64,000 nt of DNA from Artocarpus heterophyllus (taxonomy: Eukaryota; Streptophyta; Magnoliopsida; Rosales; Moraceae): contig JAJQZP010000049.1 in the NCBI GenBank assembly GCA_025403435.1, positions 1,183,487-1,247,486 on the forward strand. Direction: 5' to 3'. The notes below the pieces were generated by a model, which did no database searches, was not told the origin of the DNA, and was given only the letters and a program-made list of their open reading frames with translations. Within the stretch, counting starts at the first letter, position 1; the number at the start of each line of letters is the position of its first letter. Positions 33,833 through 45,741 of this stretch are shown piece after piece. The translations under genes and the position numbers were made by a program.

Positions 33833-34092
33833 TGTTTTATGTTTTTATGAACTTAATTTGGAGTTCATTAATAAAAGTATATCACAAAAGAAAGAAATAA
33901 TTAAATTCATTCTCATTGACTCTCTCCAATCACAAAACGATTACAAATATAGTCATGTAGGAATTGAAAAATAGAAACATCCTCATCTAGCTCACATTCC
34001 TCACAACTTGCCTTAACTAATTCTTTAATGACAAACTCCGCCAAATAACAACCTAATAACAAAAGTCCAAGATACCTTTCCTAATTCTAATA
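33833..34092 (-). repeat. Probable short 3' LTR of copia element H
   Basis: About 260 bp from TGTTTTATG to TTCTAATA directly precede a minus-strand polypurine tract (complement CTCTCCCTCAAGATGG at 34093) that follows the RNase H remnant. The ends are not canonical TG..CA on both sides and the 5' LTR is not in the window, so the limits are tentative. Confidence 0.4.
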
Positions 34093-34772
34093 CTCTCCCT
34101 CAAGATGGAGAATGAATGTTGTGACTTCACATCTTGGTAAGCAACATTTTGAACTGGTTTGGAAACAAAGGCTTAGTAAGAAGATCGACAAGTTGATGTT
34201 GAGATGAAATGAGAAATGTCTCTAGGCACCCTGATTGAATTTTCTCCCGACAAGGTGGCAGTCAATTTCATTGTGTTTTTTGCGTTAATGAAACACTAGA
34301 TTAGCTACGATGAAAAGAGCAGCTTGGTTGTCACATAATAGAACAGCTTGGCCGATGTCTGTGATCTGTAAATCATTAAAGTGGTGAGAATTTCCACATA
34401 ATTTCACAAGTGGTATTGGTCATGGCTCTATATTCTGCCTCTACTGATGATCTAGACACGGTATGTTGCTTCTTAGATTTCCAAGATACCAGTGATTCTC
34501 CAATAAACACACAGAATCCAGTTATGGATTTTTTGGTATCTCTGGACATAATCCCCAATCATAATTCATAAATGCTTTTACTTCAACTGAAGAATAGCTT
34601 CGGAAAAATAGCCTTGTCCTACTATTCCTTTGACATACTACAAAACATGATTAACAACTTGCATGTGAGGCATAAGAGGTGCTAAAAGGAATTGATTTAA
34701 CGTGTTCACACAAAAAGACAGATCAGTAATGGTGATGGTCAAATATAGGAGTTTTCCAATTGGTCTCATGTG
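34093..34772 (-). pseudogene. pol: Copia element H: RT end and RNase H remnant
   Basis: Minus-strand reading gives GKLLYLTITITDLSF (RT/RNase H connection) and then [20 protein letters not shown] and [13 protein letters not shown] (RNase H E residue). Several stops and frameshifts interrupt it. It is a different copia lineage from the long-LTR family. It joins the RT at 36991 once the solo LTR is removed. Confidence 0.85.
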
Positions 34773-34777
34773 CTGAG
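34773..34777. repeat. Target-site duplication of the 2.2-kb solo LTR, left copy (ctgag)
   Basis: ctgag precedes TGTCACGCCC at 34778 and recurs at 36986-36990. Confidence 0.92.
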
Positions 34778-36985
34778 TGTCACGCCCCGAAGTACGGGAG
34801 GTGACGTGGCAGATTATTTAAATCAATTAAAAGAAGAATTTAATTAAAAATCAGGAGTTTAGGGACTAAATTAAGTAATAAAATATGAGAGTTTCAAAAC
34901 AACATTTTATAAAAGAATTCATACACATTAAGTAATTGAAATCATTAAACGAATAATAAAACAATAGAGTCGCGAGTATGGGTCCCACAGACCCACAACT
35001 TGTGCACACACATAGTACTGACAATATAATAATACAACTACAGTCCAAGCGCAAAGAAAGTTTAAAACATTACATAGCTTGTTTAATTTATACAAACAAT
35101 CTAATAAATCCTTCTACTGCTCCTGAGTTCGGTCCGTTGAATCCTCTCCGAACCTAAATGGGAAACCACCTAGAAGGGGGGGAAATTTAAAAACAGAGAA
35201 AATGTGAGCGAAAGGCTCAATAGGACTATATTTTATTAAATAATTTAATTTAAAGAAAAATTTCATTATTCAAGAATTATTTAAAAGAAACCTTGAATAA
35301 ATAAATAAATAAATTTAAATAAGACCGTTCTTACCCAAAACAGTTTATTAGGTAGACCAGAAACAACATTTTCTTTTCCTAGGCAAACCATAAGGATATC
35401 ACCACCGTAGTGGCCTAGCTGGGTTTCGGGACCTGCCCCCAAGGTCGATCGCTTCACGACCCGATCTCTGATATGGCATCATGCCTATGTGTTCATTTTC
35501 ATCATCATTCAAAACCCATTTACCGAGTATTGTCATTTACATTCATTATGAAGTTCATTGCAGTTCACGGTATATTAAAATATAACCGATAAATTCATTT
35601 TCAAACAACCGTTGAAAACATTTTAATAGAAATCCATTTCAAAGCCAACTCATTTTGAAACTAGGCTACCAAGGAATGGGGTAGAAGTCCTACCTCGATA
35701 CTCGTGCTGGTGCCCTATACCGTAATCCCAGTCCGCTATACGTTAGCTCCGCAGAACCACGAACAATCCTAGATACACACTAAGTCGATCAATATCTAGT
35801 TCAAGACATTTTATGTTACTAAACCATTTCATGATGTCCTAGTGTGCCATTTGTATCTTTAAAATCATTCTATAAGGTTGGAATTTAAATTGGGGTTCAA
35901 AACAGTGAAAACGGGTGAAAAATCACAAAATTTCCCATGCCCGGCTGGCGTGCCAGACTCCCTGCTTCGGCCGGTCGAATTGTGTAGTTCAGCCTGTCGG
36001 AAACCAGGTCCGGTCAGCTGGACATTCCCAGGTTCGGCCCGCCGGACAGATGAACTTCGGCCTGCCGATCCCTTGAATCCGGCCTACCGAACACGTAGTT
36101 CGGCCTATCGAACTGGAAAAACCAAGAAATTCCAACCATGAGTTTTCAATCTCTCAAAATCCAAATCTTGATTTTAACCTATTTTTCTCAAATCTTAGGC
36201 ATGGAAAACAATCATAGATGATAGAAAAACATGCTAGAACACTTTTTGAACTCATTTAAACAAGATTTAAACTAAAAAATCTCAAAAATCTAAAAATGGG
36301 AAAATGAGGAGAAAAATGAAAAATCTTGAATCCAATCCATTTTTCTTCAATCTAAGCTTAGATTCTAGTTGTTCTAAGTTCATTTAACTCAAATCAAAGG
36401 TTTTCTAAGCTCAAACGAACTTAAATTTCAAAAATGCACAAAATTGAAAATTTTGGAAAAAGTTTAGAAATTTCAAAACTAACCTCGAATCAAAGCTTCA
36501 ATCCGCGTTCTCGTTTGCCAAATCATGTTCCCGAGCTTCCTCCTTGCTAACCCAAAGCTTGGATTCGAATTTTGATTTAAAAATTTGAGAGAGAATTGAG
36601 AGAGAACAAGAGAAACCAAGAAAGAAGAAGAGAAGGATAGTGACCACGGTGAGGAAGAGAGAGAGGGAGAGATCAGGGAGAGTGAGAGGAAGAGAGTGAA
36701 AGAGAGAATAAATAGAGGGAAACGGTGGGCGGTTTTACTGTGCGAAAACCAAATGCCACTGTTTTGTAAAACATAATATTTTTAACATTTTCCAAATTGT
36801 TGTGCTTTAAAACTCAAAACATCATTTTAAAACAATAAGAAATCATTTGAATTTATCAAATTAACAAAACAACCAAAAATTTAAAATTCAACCAAATAAT
36901 CAAATTAATGTTAAAACATTAATTATGGCACACTGATTCATCATTTTACATTACAATAACATTAAATAAATTCCAGGGTGTTACA
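34778..36985 (-). mobile_element. Solo LTR of a gypsy-type family, inserted in element H RT
   Basis: The 2208-bp sequence reads TGTAACACCC...GGGCGTGACA on the minus strand and has a perfect 5-bp duplication ctgag. It lies between RT motifs of element H that are contiguous in other copia proteins. A GA-rich tract (36580-36720; CT-rich on the sense strand) with TATTTAT near 36709 may mark the promoter. It holds an eight-unit palindrome array at 35940-36112. There is no coding capacity. The strand assumes the TGTAACACCC end is the LTR start, as in many plant gypsy elements. Confidence 0.85.
35940..36112. repeat. Eight-unit palindrome array in the gypsy-type solo LTR
   Basis: Units start at about 35940, 35966, 35988, 36009, 36033, 36056, 36078 and 36099, for example TTCGGCCGGTCGAA, TTCGGCCTGCCGAT and TTCGGCCTATCGAA. 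Most steps are 21-24 bp (22 on average). The consensus matches the arrays in the long-LTR copia family although the rest of this LTR does not. Confidence 0.85.
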
Positions 36986-36990
36986 CTGAG
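36986..36990. repeat. Target-site duplication of the 2.2-kb solo LTR, right copy (ctgag)
   Basis: It directly follows the terminal TTACA at 36985. Confidence 0.92.
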
Positions 36991-38514
36991 TGAGGCCTTC
37001 AAGCAATTCCCCTTTATCTTTTGATAACTTCACATTCGGATGTATAGGTATGTTCCTTAGTTTACATCCAAGTTTTCCTACACTAACAAAAGGTGTAGGG
37101 CATAGTGACACTAATCAAGGGAAATTCCTTTAACTGATCTTGCAACCTCTAGACCTAAGAAGTACTGAAGATCACTTAAGTCCTTCAACTTAAAGTGACT
37201 GGAAAGAAAAGCTTTTAGTTCAATAACTGCCTTTTTATCATTGCTTGTTATGACTATGTCATCAACATAAACTAGGATAGTAAGAAAAGATTGACCAACC
37301 AATTTTGTGAAAAGAGAATGATCTGACAAAGAATCTACTCTAGTATAACACTTTAAAATTTTGAAAACCAGCCGTGCGAGGCCTGTTTGAGCCCATAAAG
37401 TGATTTATTGAGCTTACAAACAGTGTTGGCTGGAAGAGACGGACGACAGGGCTTCCCTTCACAGTGTAAGTCAGGTTGGAGAGACATATAAACTTCTTCA
37501 TGGAGATCGCCATGGAGAAATGTATCTAGGTAATCAACACCCTCTCGTTGAGTGTGCACTTTAGCCACCAAGCAAGCTTTATAATGCTCTATAGATCCAT
37601 CTGCTCTTTATTTGATCCTATGAACCAATTTACAACCGACTGCTTGTTTCCCTAGTGGTAAGGTGGTCAGAGACCAAGTGCCATTGCATTCGAGAGCCTG
37701 TAGCTTCTTCTTTATAGCCTAGTACCATTCAGGAATACCTACAGCCTCAGAGTAATTGGATGGCTCGAAATTGGAATAAACAAAATGAACAAAGGCCTTA
37801 TAAGTAGGGATAGTTTATCATAGGTAAGAAACGGTGATAAAGGATGGGAAGTGGAGTAATTTGAACTAGAAATAGAATAACTATGTTAATCTTAAAGGTA
37901 GGGAGTTGGTTTAGAGACTCTTGTTGGGCGTGAGGTAAAAGTAGAGCGAGAACTTGGAGTAGAAGTTGAAATTGTAGATCGTGCTTGTTGTGAAGGAATA
38001 TGAGGAAGGATGGTTTAGGAATGGGAATTGGAAGAACTCAATCTGAAACGAAGTCATGAGAATTGGATTATGAAGAGGCATTTTAGAAAGGGAAAATTGA
38101 TTAATGGAAGATTACATTTCTTGTGGTAGAAATGTTATTTGTAGACAAATCTAAAAGCTTATAGCCCTTGTAACCAGAAGGATAACCAAGAAATATTGTT
38201 GGTGTTGCTCTGGGAGAAAATTTTTGCCTATGCCGATCTAAAGTTGATCCATAACATGACATCCAAAAGACTTTAGATGAGCATAAGAAGGCCCTTTATT
38301 GAATAAAACTTCAAAAGTTGTTTTGTTGGACAAGAGGAATGAAGGAGTGTGGTCAATCAAATAGGCAGAAGTGTGGATGCAATCTCTCTAATATATTAAT
38401 GGGAATGTTAGATCGAAAATGCAAGGCACAAGCTACATTTGGAAGATGTTGATGTTTTCTTTCTATAACTGAATTATGTTGAGGTGTATCAATCCAAGAA
38501 TAACAGGAAACTAT
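36991..38514 (-). pseudogene. pol: Copia element H: integrase C-terminal part and RT remnant
   Basis: Minus-strand motifs in order from the right are [15 protein letters not shown] (integrase E region, 38400-38500), a [16 protein letters not shown] integrase tail, RT start [27 protein letters not shown] and LVYVDDIVITSN (37250-37290). Between DYLDTF and [11 protein letters not shown] about 35 residues are missing, including the conserved QMDV catalytic aspartate block. Numerous stops are present. The integrase is interrupted at 38514 by the tandem block and resumes at 55356. Confidence 0.85.
38510..38514. repeat. Target-site duplication of the tandem block, left copy (actat)
   Basis: actat precedes TGTTGGAAAC at 38515 and recurs at 55351-55355 after the far LTR. 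Confidence 0.93.
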
Positions 38515-40545
38515 TGTTGGAAACAAAGTGCGCAGCGGAATTTTAAAATTTTTCATCAGAGTAATTTCTAAAACACAAGTTTGACATGTTATATGTATAA
38601 ATTAGACAGATCTTACTAACCTCAGTGTGCCGAACAACCTCCGTAACCTGTGTAGAGAAGTAACGTTCCAGAAGAGCCTCAACCAACTGGTCTTCTTTGC
38701 TATTCTCTATCCACAACCGGAGTGAGTGTGGGCTCACACTTACAGCTCTTCCACCGGTGACTCTCCTTCCAACCAATAGAGAGAACCCAAAGCTAGTGTT
38801 TGTGATTTGTGAACAAAAGCTCAGGGAGTTTTCAGATGCTCACTAGAAGAGTATCACTCTTAATCTCTCAATTGATCTGAGTAAATCATAAGACTCACTC
38901 CCTTTATATATCTGTTGGTCCTGGGGTCACTCCGTATCAGATTAGGTCTCAAAAACTCGAAACAGAATCAAGTTCGGATCAATATCTGATAAGATCCGCA
39001 TGAAAATGCGTAATCTTATCTCCCGCTGATCGGTAGGCCAAACATTCTGATCGGTAGGCCGAACAGGTCAATTCGACAGGCCAACCATGTCATTCGACAG
39101 GCCGAACTCCCAAGAAAAAATCTCCACGAATCTTTTATTTTCCACCCGAGATTCTAAAGGATAAAGTCTCAGTTTTGATTCAAATAACCCAATAGAGAAG
39201 TTATCTGATCAAAACAAACTTTATCAAGATAATCTCTAAGAAAATAAATCAATTCACAATAATTCTACAAGTTTATCTTTTACTAATTTGTCCAAAATTA
39301 AAACAACCGATAAACAGACAAGAATTATCTGATCGCAATAATTCAACAAGTTTATCTTGAACTAATTTCTTACAAAATTAATTCAACCGATAAACAGACA
39401 TAAATTATTTGATTCTTACAAATTTTAAACCAATCTGATAAATCCGACATAAGTCACCAATTATTGGAAAAGCACGTTGTGTCGTTACAGGACTTTGTGA
39501 GCTAGCAAAGGGGACCAAAATGTACCTATAAAGTTCAAGCTCATGATAATTATGAAACCCAATATTCCAGATATACATTTCACAATTATCAACTCCAACG
39601 CTACTCCACTAAAAGATTGGAGCTGCACTCTTGAACTTTATAAAATTACGAAGCTCGTGTAGCTAAGTCTCCATGACATATCATAGTGTATCGTATCCCT
39701 ATATGATAATCCATAATCGGCTTAAGGACAAGTTCTATCTTACCTTCCCAATTATTTTTTATCTTACGTTCCATTGTCTCACCATTAGAAAACTTACCAT
39801 CTAAAGATAGTATATCATTCGGTTACACCTATGTATCCAAATGGTTGAGCGCTCCAGTTTTCCAATTGCAGGACAATGCATATAAGAGGATATCATTACT
39901 CCTAAAGAGGAGCTATGGATTCCATATCTATGAATAACAAGTCTACGCTATCAAGAGTCATGCCTCCAATGCATCGGCATGCATACCATTATAGAGATGT
40001 GGGAGTCACCGATTGGTACATCGAAAGACACAAGTCGAGACAACAGGCCCACTATTCATCTCAGGATTAAGATACAATACAAATGACTGTCTAAAGTGAA
40101 TCGATTTGCCAAGACAGAATTATTAATCCAAATCAATTCACTTTATGTCCCGATCCAACACATCATCACCTATGACAACGTGCCAATGTTTCTATTCACG
40201 GAGTCCAACTCCGATGGTCAAGAAAAACCATCTCCCAAAAGGGATATAGACAACATAACAATCTTTACATGAATAAAGCGCCCAACTTTATTCCCTCGAT
40301 TGCGGATCATATGTTTTAGACCATCTCCTTAAGAATCATGTCTTTCGCATAATCATCTCATCATATGCCCAATTCTTAAGGTTTAGACTGACAGTCTCAG
40401 ACTGCTGTTTGCTTATGATACATTCAACAAATATGAACTTAAAGAGGACAAGATTTGGTATATTTAAATAAATAAATTCTTTATTGATAAAAATGTCTCC
40501 AAAAATGTTTTATATTTTTACTCCTTAGGGCATACATGTCTAACA
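38515..40545 (-). repeat. LTR A of tandem block (outer 3' LTR)
   Basis: It runs TGTTGGAAACAAAG to CATACATGTCTAACA, 2031 bp. A minus-strand TATATAAA lies at 38903-38910. Four palindrome units start at 39029, 39050, 39072 and 39093 (steps 21, 22, 21). A polypurine tract complement follows at 40546. Confidence 0.93.
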
Positions 40546-40583
40546 ATCTCCCACTGGCACTAAGTGACTAAATACAGCAAATT

Positions 40584-43500
40584 TCACATCCCCATAGCTT
40601 CCACCTGCCTCTTGAAGACTCTCCCAGTAAGTGTCTTCGTAAATGGATCAGCTAAATTGTCCTCTGACACGATCTTGCAGACCGTGACATGCCTGCCCTC
40701 AACAAAGTCCTTTATCACATGATACTTCCGATCAATATGCTTACTCTTCTTGTGAAATCTTGGTTCCTTAGCATTAGTTACTGCCACACTGTTATCACAA
40801 TACAGTGATACCGCTTTATCCATACCAGGAACTACCTCAAGATCCCTAAGGAACTTGCGGAGCCACACTGCTTCTTTCGAAGCATCACTAGCCGCCACAT
40901 ACTAGGCCTCCATCGTTGAATCCGAAGTGTAATCTTGCTTTGCACTTCTCCAACTGATGGCACCGCCTCCCTGAGTAAACACAAACCCCAAAGTCGATTT
41001 CCTAGAATCTAGACAAGATTGAAAATCCGAATCAGTGTATCCTAGAGGAGTTAAAAACTCACCCGAATACACAAGCATATACCCTCGAGTCCTTCTCTGG
41101 TACTTGAAAATATGCTTTACTGGAACGCAATGGTTTGGTCCTGGATCCACCTGAAATCGACTTACAATCCCGACCGCATAGCTAATATCCAGTCGTGTAC
41201 AAAGCATGGCATACATGAGACTACCCACTGCCAAGCATAAGGTACCTTCTTCATGTATTCTCTTTCTTAATAAGACTTTGGAGTGTCTTTCTTAGAAAGA
41301 GTAATTCCAGACCTAGATGGTTGCCCACCTTTCTTGGAATCCTGCATTGCTAACCTCCTGAGAATTTTATCTATGTGTCCGGCCTGAGACAAAGCTATCA
41401 TTTTGTTCTTCCTATCCCGAAAGATCTGGATACCAAGAACAAAATTAGCCTCACCAAAGTCCTTCATGTCAAACTGCTTGGTCAGCCATAATTTGACTGA
41501 TGACAATGCCCCAACGTCATTGCCAATTAGCAGAATGTCATCCACATAGAGCAGTAGAAAAACCACCTTCCTATCCTTAATGTGTTTGTAAACACATGGT
41601 TCATCCACATTTTGTGAGAACCCATAAGTCTTGATCACTTGATCAAATCTTATGTTCCAAGAATGGGATGCCTGCTTAAGTCCATAAATTGACTTTAGCA
41701 GTTTACAAACCTTACCCTCTTGACCCATGACCTTGAACCCGTTTGGTTGTTTCATATAAATGGACTCATCAAGATAGCCATTCAGGAAAGCCGTCTTGAC
41801 ATCCATCTGCCAAATCTCATAGTCGAGAGCGGTAGCTATGGACAAGAGAATCCGGATGGACGTAAGCATGGCTACAGGCAAAAAGGTTTCCTCATAATCG
41901 ATTCCTTCCTTTTCCGTAAAACCCTTTGCCACCTGTCTAGCCTTAAAGGTTTCGACCTTTCCATCCACTACTCTTTTCCTCTTGTAGATCCACTTACACC
42001 CTATGGGTTTTACCCCTTCGGGAAGATCCACAAGCTCCTCGACCCGATTAGTCTCCATAGACTTCATCTCTATGTTCATGGCCTCTGTCCAGAGTCTTGA
42101 ATCAACATCCTCCATAGCTTCTGCGTAAGTATAAGGATCCCTGTCATGTTCATCCGGTTCAGCCAAGAAGACCTCCCCATTAAACATATACCTCTCAGGT
42201 TGACGCCTGATCCTCCCACTATGCCGAAGCCCCTGAGGTTGTTGTTCAGGTTTGTTTGGTTTTTCTACACCGATCGGAATGGTTTCGTTTGGAACCTCCA
42301 GAGTAAACAGATCACTACTTAACTACTCAAGCACCACTTTGCTTTGAGGTTTAAAGTCGTCCATGTAACTCTCCTCAAGGAAAGTTGCATTAGTTGAAAC
42401 CACGACTTTATTTCCCTTTGGTTTATAAAAATAACCCCCTTTAGTCCCGTTTGGATATCCTACAAACATGCAAACTTCCGAACATGCTTCCAACTTATTC
42501 AGATCCTTAAACAGGACATGAGCTGGACATCCCCATATGCGAATATGGTTTAAGGATGTCTTCCACCTTGTCCACAACTCGTGAGGAATTTTAGGGACCG
42601 ATTTTGAAGGCACATTGTTCAAAAGATAACATACGGTTTGTAGTGCATATCCCCAAAAGGATAAAGGCAATGATGAATAACTCATCGTGGACCGAATCAT
42701 GTCCAACAAAGTCCTATTCCTTCTCTCCGCTACGCCATTCTGCTGCGGAGTGCCCGGCGTAGTCAAATGGGATAAAATCCCATTCTCTAGCAAGTGTCCC
42801 AAGAACTCATCAGAAAGCTATTCCCCACCTCGATTAGATCGTAGTGTCTTTATGGGTCTACCCAATTGCTTTTCCACTTCAGCCCGAAACTCCCTGAACT
42901 TATCATAAGTTTCGCTTTTGTGGTGCATTAGGTACACATACCCATATCTTGAGTAATCGTCAATAAAAGTGACGAAATACTCATACCCTCCTCGTGCCTG
43001 GATGTTCATCGGCCCGCAAACATCACTATGCACAAGTTTTAGAACCCCTTCGGCCCTATTGCCCTTAGACCCGTATGGTCTTTTGGTCATTTTACCCTCC
43101 AAACAAGATTCACATTGAGGTATAGATTCCACCTTTAAGTGACTTAAAGGTCCATCCCTTACCAACCTTTGAATCCTGTTCAGGTTAATATAGCCAAGGC
43201 GCAAATGCCAAAGATAAGTCTTATTAGAGTGAGAAGTTTTAAGTCTTTTTGAGTCATTATCATTTATCTCAGCATTAAGCAATAAGTCCATCTTAGGTTT
43301 GATAAAGTATATATTATTTTGCATCCATCCAGAACAGATAAAAGATTTGCTTTTACGAATCACCACTTTTTCATTAAAAGATACCACGTAGGAGTCTTTA
43401 AATAAAGAAGATACAGAAATTAAATTCCTTTTAAATTTAGGAACATAAAAACAATCTCGCAAAATTAAATTCCTATAATTATCAAAATAAAGATGGACAT

Positions 43501-44133
43501 CTCCCACTACTTCCGCTGAGACCAAGGATCCATCGCCCATCCGAAGCGTTAAGTCTTCACGTAGTAGACTTCTCGTTTCTTTAAATCCTTGCAGAGAAAC
43601 ACAAACATGATTAGTTGCACCGGAATCTATGACCCAGATGTCTCTGGATTCCTCAACCAAACAAGTTTCTAAATATAGAAGAAAATGCCTACCTCCCTAG
43701 GAAAGGAAGTCCTTGCAATGCTTCTTTATATGCCCAACCTTACCACAGAAGAAGCACTTATCCAATGTCTATAGTTTAAGAGTTTCCGATGAGCCCCTTG
43801 CCGCTTTGTTATGGCCTGGGCTCCAAACATGTCCTCAAGATTATCCAAGATCTGCTTCGTAGTCTCATAATCCTGATGTTGAGCCTGCAGCACGTTGCTC
43901 ATGCTAGCCATAACATAGCAGCGGGCCTGATCATTAGCATCTTTCCATTGATCATACGCTTGGAATTGTTCATTACTTGAGTCTCCCGTAGGCTCGGGAG
44001 GACAAGGGGTTGTCAGTACATATTTCAGTTTCTCAAAAGATAGGACAATGTCCAGGTTCTGTTTCCAATCATTATAATTCTCACCGGTTAATTGGTTTTT
44101 GTCAAGTATCGATGATAAAGCGTTTTTAGACAT
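40584..44133 (-). pseudogene. gag-pol: gag-pol remnant, internal region 1 of tandem block
   Basis: The reading goes from the ATG at 44133 down to a stop at 40584. A deletion of about 400 bp near 43770 joins mid-Gag ([13 protein letters not shown]) to the zinc-knuckle region and destroys the knuckle's end. Protease [11 protein letters not shown] (about 43625), integrase, RT with LLLYVDD (about 41540) and RNase H remain, broken by stops near 42810, 42320, 41265 and 40900. The second integrase aspartate is replaced by asparagine (LRSNRGGE, about 42830), a change shared with internal region 2. The last codon before the end is a TGA stop where element C has CGA. Confidence 0.92.
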
Positions 44134-45741
44134 TTTCAGTCTACAATAAAGAATCATATACCAAACATAAGCAAACATATATAATAATTTAGTAAGATAA
44201 CACAATCATGTAAAATCATACAAATGTGTTTATATGTCAAAACCTTGAAAATGTCACAACCTTACAACGATAATTCCCAACTCATAATTCAACAAGCCCC
44301 TAGGGGAGTCATGCCAACTTCAATTAGGAACACGGATCCCCTCCTGATTAATATATGCCATCCAGGACCCGTATGGTCCAGCATATGCTAATAATCAATT
44401 CTTTGGCCATTAATTTTATTAACAGAGCTCCTAGGGGAGGTTAATAATAAAATTAACATGAGTGTGTAACCACCGTTTCAATATTTTATCCATGATTTAT
44501 AATTACCACCTAGGGGTGTGCAACCATAAATCATACTAAAATACCTTATCCTTTCAGAGATCCAATCTGGTACATGATAGAAATCCCTTCCTAGGGGTCG
44601 GGACCACCATGTTCTTCCTATGGACCAACAATGGAGGCTTTAGGTCCTCTCTTCGAAAACCTTCTCCCACTCAATCTTTTGAAGTCAAGGTTTTATTTTA
44701 AAATTATGCATGAACAATTTTAATATGAGCGGCACTCCCTATCCTATATGACATGTTATCAATATACATGGTAAATCATATTATAATGCAGACAAGCAAA
44801 GCAATCAAGCAAAGTTACAAGCAAAATAATAATAACCGTAATATTATGGTTCCACCCTAGAGAATAAAAAACTAAGATTACAAACGAATAATCGAGACAT
44901 TTATCGATTCTTCATCCTTCAATCCTCAAGCTGTATCCTTCTTCATGTAATATCTATCTTCAAGTCTTCAATCCTATATGAATCGAATACTTCATATTTC
45001 CGGTCATATCCAAATTAAATGTTTCTCAGAATCGTCCCAAAAATAAAATTAAAACTGCATAGGAAAAATTGCACCTTTTTTGGACACTTGGCAGCTCTCG
45101 GTCGACAGGCTGATCATGAAGGTTCGGCCTACTGGCAGAGCACCAAAATTTCTGCCCCACTGTCAGCCTGCCGGACGTGCCGATCTATGACCTTCAGCCT
45201 GCCGAACTGTGAGGTCCGGCATGCCAACCGAATAGAAAACCATCATTCCAGAAAATACAATTTTAATACAATTCATCAATTTTATTTTCAACAATTCAAA
45301 AACATAAAATTAGAGACTCAGGAAATACCTGGAGGCGTCATCATCAATCTTCTAGATCCGACTTCTCGATCTGTCTTCTCCGAATAATTATTTAATTACA
45401 AAATTCTTACAAATTAAAAATTAAATAACAATTCCTAGACGGAGATGATAGTCCGTCATCTAATTACATGAAAAACCTAGATGCACATTCTAACCTCTAA
45501 GAAACCATAACCGGTATTAATTAATTAATAAATAATTAAACAATGATTTAATCAACCACAATTAATTAATAAACATTCACCACATAATCCATGACAACAT
45601 ATATATAATATAGAAACCTACAGTGCCATCTCTCTATAAAATTCAATTCAAGCATAGTAGAGATTAAGATCACAAAATTTATGCATATAACATGATCACA
45701 AACTTGCAAATTTATGTAAAAACCATGGCTCTGATACCAAT
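44134..45741 (-). other. Leader of internal region 1
   Basis: The four CCTAGG apex motifs are kept (about 44292, 44432, 44511 and 44593) with hairpin arms. A reduced palindrome array spans 45101-45228 with units at 45101, 45123, 45162, 45193 and 45214. The PBS complement CTCTGATACCAAT ends at 45741. Confidence 0.88.
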
